52,549 nt of DNA, taken from a virus. The translations under genes were made by a program, and so were the position numbers. The stretch lies in IMG/VR virus record IMGVR_UViG_3300000575_000132, positions 274-52,822 of that record. One strand, written 5' to 3'. The notes under the pieces are model-generated. The model was not told the origin of the DNA. It was given only the letters and a program-made list of their open reading frames with translations, and searched no databases. Positions within the stretch are counted from its first letter, which is position 1. Every line of letters starts with the position of its first letter. Shown here in pieces: positions 48,656-52,549 of this stretch.

Positions 48656-48665
48656 AGTATTTAGC
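48656..48665 (-). promoter_or_regulatory. T4-type late promoter candidate, only 4 bases before an ATG
   Basis: GCTAAATAC on the minus strand; TAAATA at 48663-48658, then CTAC and ATG at 48653. A T4-like start about 5-7 bases downstream would fall on the start codon. The nearest GAGG is some 20 bases upstream, and so is not usable by such a message. Confidence 0.4.
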
Positions 48666-48668
48666 ATA

Positions 48669-49244
48669 TTATGCCTCACAAACCAAACGATCTACTCTTC
48701 TAATATTTTCTGATATCATAAGGTTAACAAGCGATAATACCTTGTCGTTCCTGATATAGAAATACAGTCCTCCGGTCATCCATCCGCGATTTATTGCTCT
48801 ATACGCAGCATCTCCGATTTTGATTTTGTCGGGGTTTGCTTTGACCCATTTAGCAAAATTGCTACTTATGTTGCGGTCGTTCATCGTGACTTTAATGGGA
48901 TAAGCAGGCTTTTCCTTCACAATAATTGTATTTGCGTTTTTCAGCAGATGCTCGCGTTCAGGACTGGGTTGCCAGATTTCTTGGATTTCTTTAGCAAATC
49001 TCTCACTCATCTCTGCTAAAAAGTCTGTGTCATTTGTAAAGACAGCAACAAGACTACCTTCGCTTCGAGTTTTAATGTCTTTGTTGTGTATTAAATTCAG
49101 CAAGTCTTCTTCGTCTTTGTTAGTAGGCTCAGGGAAGTTTCTACGCATACTGGTTATTGTAAACAGATACACACAAGGGACACGTATCACTATCTTGTAC
49201 AAATAGCGATTATACCAAAGTTTTGTGGTCTCAAGCTTTTTCAT
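48669..49244 (-). CDS. Conserved phage protein of unknown function
   Basis: 191 residues. TNKDEEDLLNLIHNKDIKTRSEGSLVAVFTND, ISSNFAKWVKANPDKIKIGDA and YFYIRNDKVLSLVNLMISENIRRVDRL are helix-strand mixtures without a motif I can name. A Met 33 codons in (MRRNFPEP) is an alternative start that would drop a hydrophobic leader (YKIVIRVPCVYLFTIT). Its start overlaps the ClpA stop by one base. Confidence 0.5.
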   Translation of the reverse strand: MKKLETTKLWYNRYLYKIVIRVPCVYLFTITSMRRNFPEPTNKDEEDLLNLIHNKDIKTRSEGSLVAVFTNDTDFLAEMSERFAKEIQEIWQPSPEREHLLKNANTIIVKEKPAYPIKVTMNDRNISSNFAKWVKANPDKIKIGDAAYRAINRGWMTGGLYFYIRNDKVLSLVNLMISENIRRVDRLVCEA

Positions 49245-51484
49245 TACTCTGCCTCAATAGTCTCGGTGTTAAGAACAATTTCGTCGTGCTTAAAGTCGAT
49301 TACAACATTTCCGCCTTCTCGCAGTTCACCAAACAGCATTTTGCGTGACAACGGAGATTTGATTTCTCTATCAATCACACGCTGCAGCGGCCGAGCTCCC
49401 ATCTTGGGATCAAAGCCTACATCCACAAGGTGGTCCAGTGCATCGTTTGTAATATCAATATCAATTGATTTATCACTTACCATGCCTTTCAGTTCAAGCA
49501 GGAACTTGCCAACGATTTTGATCATGGTTTCCTTGCTTAGTTTTGCAAATGTTACTACGGCATCCAAGCGATTACGAAACTCTGGAGCAAAGAATTCCTT
49601 TAACGCAGTGTCATCGTATTCTTTTTCCTGAAAATCAGTAAAACCAATTGTGTTTTTTTCTGCGTCCCTTGCTCCCAGGTTAGTGGTAAGAATCACAATA
49701 GAATTTTTTGCATCTGCTTCTTTTCCGTTAGAGCCTGTGATCTTACCGTTGTCCATCATCTGCAGCAAAATTTGAGACACATCAGGGTGTGCCTTTTCGA
49801 TTTCGTCCAACAGCAGGACACAGCCCGGATTTTCCTGTAGCTTTGTAATCAAGACACCGGCATTGTCTTCATAGCCAACATAACCAGGAGGAGATCCGAT
49901 TAATTTTGCAACAGAGTGCTTTTCCTGGTATTCACTCATGTCAAACCTCACAAGCTCTGTGCCCATCTGTTCTGCGAGCTGTCTAGCAGTTTCGGTCTTG
50001 CCACAGCCTGTAGGACCCATAAACACAAACGACCCTACTGGTTTGTTTTCTTCTTTAAGTCCTGCCTGAGCAACCAGAATCTTGTCTACTACTTTTTCGA
50101 TTGCTTCGTCTTGTCCATAGATGGATTTCTTGAGATTTGACTCCAGTTCTGCCAGCCTGTCGTTTTCTTTTTCTGCAATAGTTTCTTCAGGAAGCTTCAC
50201 GGTTTTAGCCAGTTCAAATTGAATGTTTTCTTCGTCGACTGATCTTTCTTCCTCTGGCACGTCTTTGATTTTAAATCTGGAACAGGCCTGGTCAATCAGA
50301 TCAATTGCTTTGTCAGGCAGTTTCTTATCAGCCTGGTATTTCACACTAAGCTTCACTGCAGACTGAATTGCAGCGTCCAAAATTTCGGCTCCGTGATATT
50401 CTTCATAGTATTTTCTCAAACCTTTTAGAATGTCTACAGCTACTTCCTGCGTTGGCTCGTCCACAGTGATTCTCTGGAACCGCCGCATAAGAGCCCTATC
50501 TGCTTCAAAGTGCTTGCGATACTCGTCCCAGGTAGTAGATGCAACAACTTTAAGATTTCCCTTGCTAAGAGCTGGCTTAAGAAGATTTGCTAGATCAACT
50601 GAATTTTCTCTAGACCCTGATCCGGCACCACTAATCATGTGAGCTTCGTCAATAAACATGATGGTTTTGCCTTTCTTTTCTAAACCTTCAATAATCAGTT
50701 TGAATCTTTCTTCAAAATCGCCTCGATACTTAGACCCTGCAAGCATGGAACCAATATCTAGATTGTACACTTCATAGTCTAGCAGGAATAACGGAACATT
50801 GCCGTTCACGATATTCCAGGCAAGTCCTTCGGCAATTGCAGTTTTTCCCACGCCTGGATCGCCCACAAGAATGGCATTGTTTTTTGTTCGACGTCCAAGT
50901 GCAAGTGCAATTTGCTCTAGCTCTTCTGCTCTGCCAATAACAGGATCAATCTTGCTTTTTTCTACTGCCTGATTTAGATTATCGGTAAATTTATGCAGAG
51001 CTTTTTGTGCACTGTTACTGATCTCTTCTTTTTCAATCTTTTCTTCTGTTTCTGAGGACGCAAAGTCAGCAAATTCTTCTTTTGCTACTCCGGATTCTTC
51101 AAGATAGTAATAGGCATAGCTTTTCTTTTCTGACAGCATGCTTAGAAGAACGTCTTCTAATTCAATATTGGGCCTGCCATTGAACAAAACCTGTGTAAAA
51201 GCACGATTAAGTGTTCGTTCTACTGTTGCAGTCTTTTTGGGCTTATATTTGTCAACACCTTCTGCTACTTTTAAATCTTCACACTTGTCTTTGAGATAGT
51301 GGTTTAGCGATGACTTTAGATAATCTACATTTGCTCCATAGTCTTTGAGCATTTTGTAAAAGTCGTCACACTCCAGCATAGAAAACAGAAAATGCTCTAG
51401 TGTAAGATACTCATGCCTGAGTGTTTTTGCATTTTTGATACTTGATTCAAATACCCTAGTAAGCTCTTCGCTTGGATCAACCAT
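49244..51484 (-). CDS. clpA: ClpA-type AAA+ unfoldase
   Basis: 746 residues (E. coli ClpA 758). An N domain of about 145, then D1 with Walker A GDPGVGKT (208-215) and Walker B IMFIDEAH (275-282), then D2 with GPTGCGKT (490-497) and VLLLDEIEKAH (556-566). IGF at 613-615 (KNTIGFTDF) stands where ClpA/ClpX have their ClpP-binding IGL/IGF loop. Thus it may form a degradation machine with the host ClpP. No clpP or clpS is in the window. The N domain (LTLEHFLFSMLE, LEDVLLSML) is kept. Deformylase start and ClpA overlap by 8 bases. Confidence 0.9.
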   Translation of the reverse strand: MVDPSEELTRVFESSIKNAKTLRHEYLTLEHFLFSMLECDDFYKMLKDYGANVDYLKSSLNHYLKDKCEDLKVAEGVDKYKPKKTATVERTLNRAFTQVLFNGRPNIELEDVLLSMLSEKKSYAYYYLEESGVAKEEFADFASSETEEKIEKEEISNSAQKALHKFTDNLNQAVEKSKIDPVIGRAEELEQIALALGRRTKNNAILVGDPGVGKTAIAEGLAWNIVNGNVPLFLLDYEVYNLDIGSMLAGSKYRGDFEERFKLIIEGLEKKGKTIMFIDEAHMISGAGSGSRENSVDLANLLKPALSKGNLKVVASTTWDEYRKHFEADRALMRRFQRITVDEPTQEVAVDILKGLRKYYEEYHGAEILDAAIQSAVKLSVKYQADKKLPDKAIDLIDQACSRFKIKDVPEEERSVDEENIQFELAKTVKLPEETIAEKENDRLAELESNLKKSIYGQDEAIEKVVDKILVAQAGLKEENKPVGSFVFMGPTGCGKTETARQLAEQMGTELVRFDMSEYQEKHSVAKLIGSPPGYVGYEDNAGVLITKLQENPGCVLLLDEIEKAHPDVSQILLQMMDNGKITGSNGKEADAKNSIVILTTNLGARDAEKNTIGFTDFQEKEYDDTALKEFFAPEFRNRLDAVVTFAKLSKETMIKIVGKFLLELKGMVSDKSIDIDITNDALDHLVDVGFDPKMGARPLQRVIDREIKSPLSRKMLFGELREGGNVVIDFKHDEIVLNTETIEAE

Positions 51485-51974
51485 TCTTTAACCTCTTTTG
51501 TTGTTTCTTTCGTGCTCTATCTAATTTTAATTTAGAAACCCTGTCTTCGAATGTAATGCCCTGCAAATGATCATATTCGTGTAAAAAACAGCGAGAGTCT
51601 AAATCCACAAGTTCTATTATACACTCTTTCTGATTTTTGTCAAAATATTTGGCAACAATAGACCTAGGTCTCTTAACTTCTAGCCAAAGTTCCGGATATG
51701 ACAAACAACCTTCTGGTCCGTTTTCTGTTTCTTCGCTTACACTAAGAATTACCGGATTAATAACTTCAAATGGTTCAGTAGTTTGCAATAACGTGGGTTT
51801 CATTACAAAAATTTGTGCATCTATAGCAACCTGATTTGCTGCTAAGCCAAGTCCGCCCAGTCTTGTCATTGTGTCGATCATTTTGCCGCTTATTTCAACA
51901 GCGTCTAGTGCTGAAAAATCAAAAGGCTTTGTTTGTGTTTGTAGCCATTTATTAGGATGTTTTATCAATTGCAT
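51477..51974 (-). CDS. def: Peptide deformylase
   Basis: 165 residues. The three motifs are all present: GLGLAANQ (41-48), EGCLS (88-92, metal Cys90) and HEYDH (132-136). The C-terminal tail is basic (LDRARKKQQKRLKNG), as in other PDFs. It removes the formyl group from new proteins; marine phages often carry it, and it may keep protein maturation going in infected cells. It overlaps the DnaJ 3' end by 23 bases and the ClpA gene by 8. Confidence 0.95.
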   Translation of the reverse strand: MQLIKHPNKWLQTQTKPFDFSALDAVEISGKMIDTMTRLGGLGLAANQVAIDAQIFVMKPTLLQTTEPFEVINPVILSVSEETENGPEGCLSYPELWLEVKRPRSIVAKYFDKNQKECIIELVDLDSRCFLHEYDHLQGITFEDRVSKLKLDRARKKQQKRLKNG

Positions 51975-52549
51975 TTTTTATTTCTGCCAATTTGGTAATG
52001 ATTTCTTGATCGTTGATTTTTGGTATTGACCCGTATATTTTTATTATCAATTTGCCTCTTGTGTTGCGTCTTGTGTCAGGCAGACCATGATCAGAAACGC
52101 TAAAAGCAGTTCCGCTTGCGGTGCCCTGTGGAATTTTTAAATTGATGGTTTTTCCTTCTGGTGTATCTAATTCTAGTTCTGCGCCGGTAAGAAGATCGAA
52201 AACGCTTACTGTAATATTAGTTTGTAGATCATTCCTGCCTACAAAATTCCACCGCCGGTCTGTTTTATTCTGATCTGTAAAAAAAGATCACCTCTGGGAA
52301 GATCCTGTCTAGAATTATCTCCATAACCCTGGAACCTGATTGTGTCATTGGGCTTTACACCTGGCGGAATATTTACCGTCAAAGTTTCTTGATCTCCGCT
52401 GGGAAGTGAATAATTGATGTTTACTTCTTTTCCTGTAAAACATTCTTGCAGTACCAGTGTATAAGATATTTTTATGTCTTGATTTTTTCTTTGAGGCCGC
52501 TGTCTGGTTCTTCCGAAACCAAACGCCTGGGCAAATATGTCTTCGAAAG
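51952..52549 (-). CDS. DnaJ-like co-chaperone, C-terminal region, frameshifted and cut by window edge
   Basis: Minus strand from the window edge: EDIFAQAFGFGRTRQRPQRK then DIKISYTLVLQECFTGKEVN and LTVNIPPGVKPNDTIRFQGYG is the DnaJ C-terminal domain I. At the A-run (52263-52266 on the plus strand, TTTT) the frame changes: frame one ends in TAG after GGGIL, and the next frame goes on with WNFVGRNDLQTNITVSVFDL, then GLPDTRRNTRGKLIIKIYGS to a TAA at 51954. One more A in the run would join them as RIKTDRRWNF. It is either a sequencing error, a broken gene, or a recoding site. Confidence 0.7.

Noticed and set aside
52255-52275. Programmed -1 frameshift in the DnaJ-like gene
   Set aside because: The bases do not fit X XXY YYZ, and a single lost A explains the data. 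Kept only as a possibility.
1-52549. tRNA genes, CRISPR arrays, insertion sequences, attachment sites
   Set aside because: Gaps between genes are nearly all under 100 bases. None holds a tRNA-like fold, repeated spacers, a transposase or long terminal repeats that I can see.

Overview
The window looks like part of a T4-type myovirus genome of the marine kind (related to cyanophages and pelagiphages). The evidence is a family B DNA polymerase, a gp45-like sliding clamp, a DsbA-like late-transcription factor, an RNase H/FEN-type exonuclease, many small proteins that I recognise as typical of marine T4-like phages, T4-style late promoters (core TAAATA), tight ATGA overlaps between genes and AT-rich composition. 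I see no photosynthesis genes, no tRNA, no CRISPR array and no insertion sequence. The host cannot be read from the window; an AT-rich marine proteobacterium is a guess.

Region 1 (1-20.4 kb) is an accessory island, visibly richer in A+T than the rest. A plus-strand run (761-14,665) holds a UDP-sugar dehydrogenase, SGNH hydrolases, glycosyltransferase-like proteins, a DegT-type PLP aminotransferase, nitroreductase-like flavoproteins (three genes and one dead copy), three radical SAM proteins, two free-standing SPASM-like proteins, a NodU/CmcH carbamoyltransferase, a methyltransferase and a 2-oxoglutarate (2OG) oxygenase. It meets, with back-to-back stop codons, a minus-strand run (20,391-14,666) of desaturase, PLP enzyme, three 2OG/TauD-type oxygenases, methyltransferase, FMN reductase, peroxiredoxin and an acetyltransferase-like protein. 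Together they look like a pathway that builds or decorates a surface glycan, lipid or small molecule; the product is unknown.

Region 2 (20.4-28 kb) carries a tail-fibre-like protein, conserved small phage proteins, a MoxR ATPase with a VWA/HExxH partner, and the 5'-3' exonuclease. The tail-fibre gene sits behind a 12-bp hairpin whose loop holds a late promoter and whose 3' arm holds the ribosome binding site, like the T4 gene e and soc timing switch.

Region 3 (28-40.3 kb) is replication plus a 7-deazaguanine module: FolE, QueD-like, QueE and a DpdA-like transglycosylase. They lie in three transcription units, each behind a strong sigma70-type promoter. No QueC is visible. DNA polymerase, clamp, a glycosyltransferase, a phosphoribosyltransferase and a HIT protein lie among them.

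Region 4 (40.3-48.7 kb) is a run of late or virion-type genes. Six or seven neighbours start with a similar short leader (M-R/K-F/I-x-E/Q-F/I/L), in some cases followed by an (L/I)-x-E|A site. This looks like the T4 capsid-targeting sequence cut by the prohead protease, so these may be proteins packed in the head and injected, including two ParB-like proteins.

Region 5 (48.7-52.5 kb) is a protein-quality module: a ClpA-type unfoldase that keeps an IGF loop for ClpP, peptide deformylase, and a DnaJ C-terminal region with an apparent one-base frameshift, cut by the window edge.
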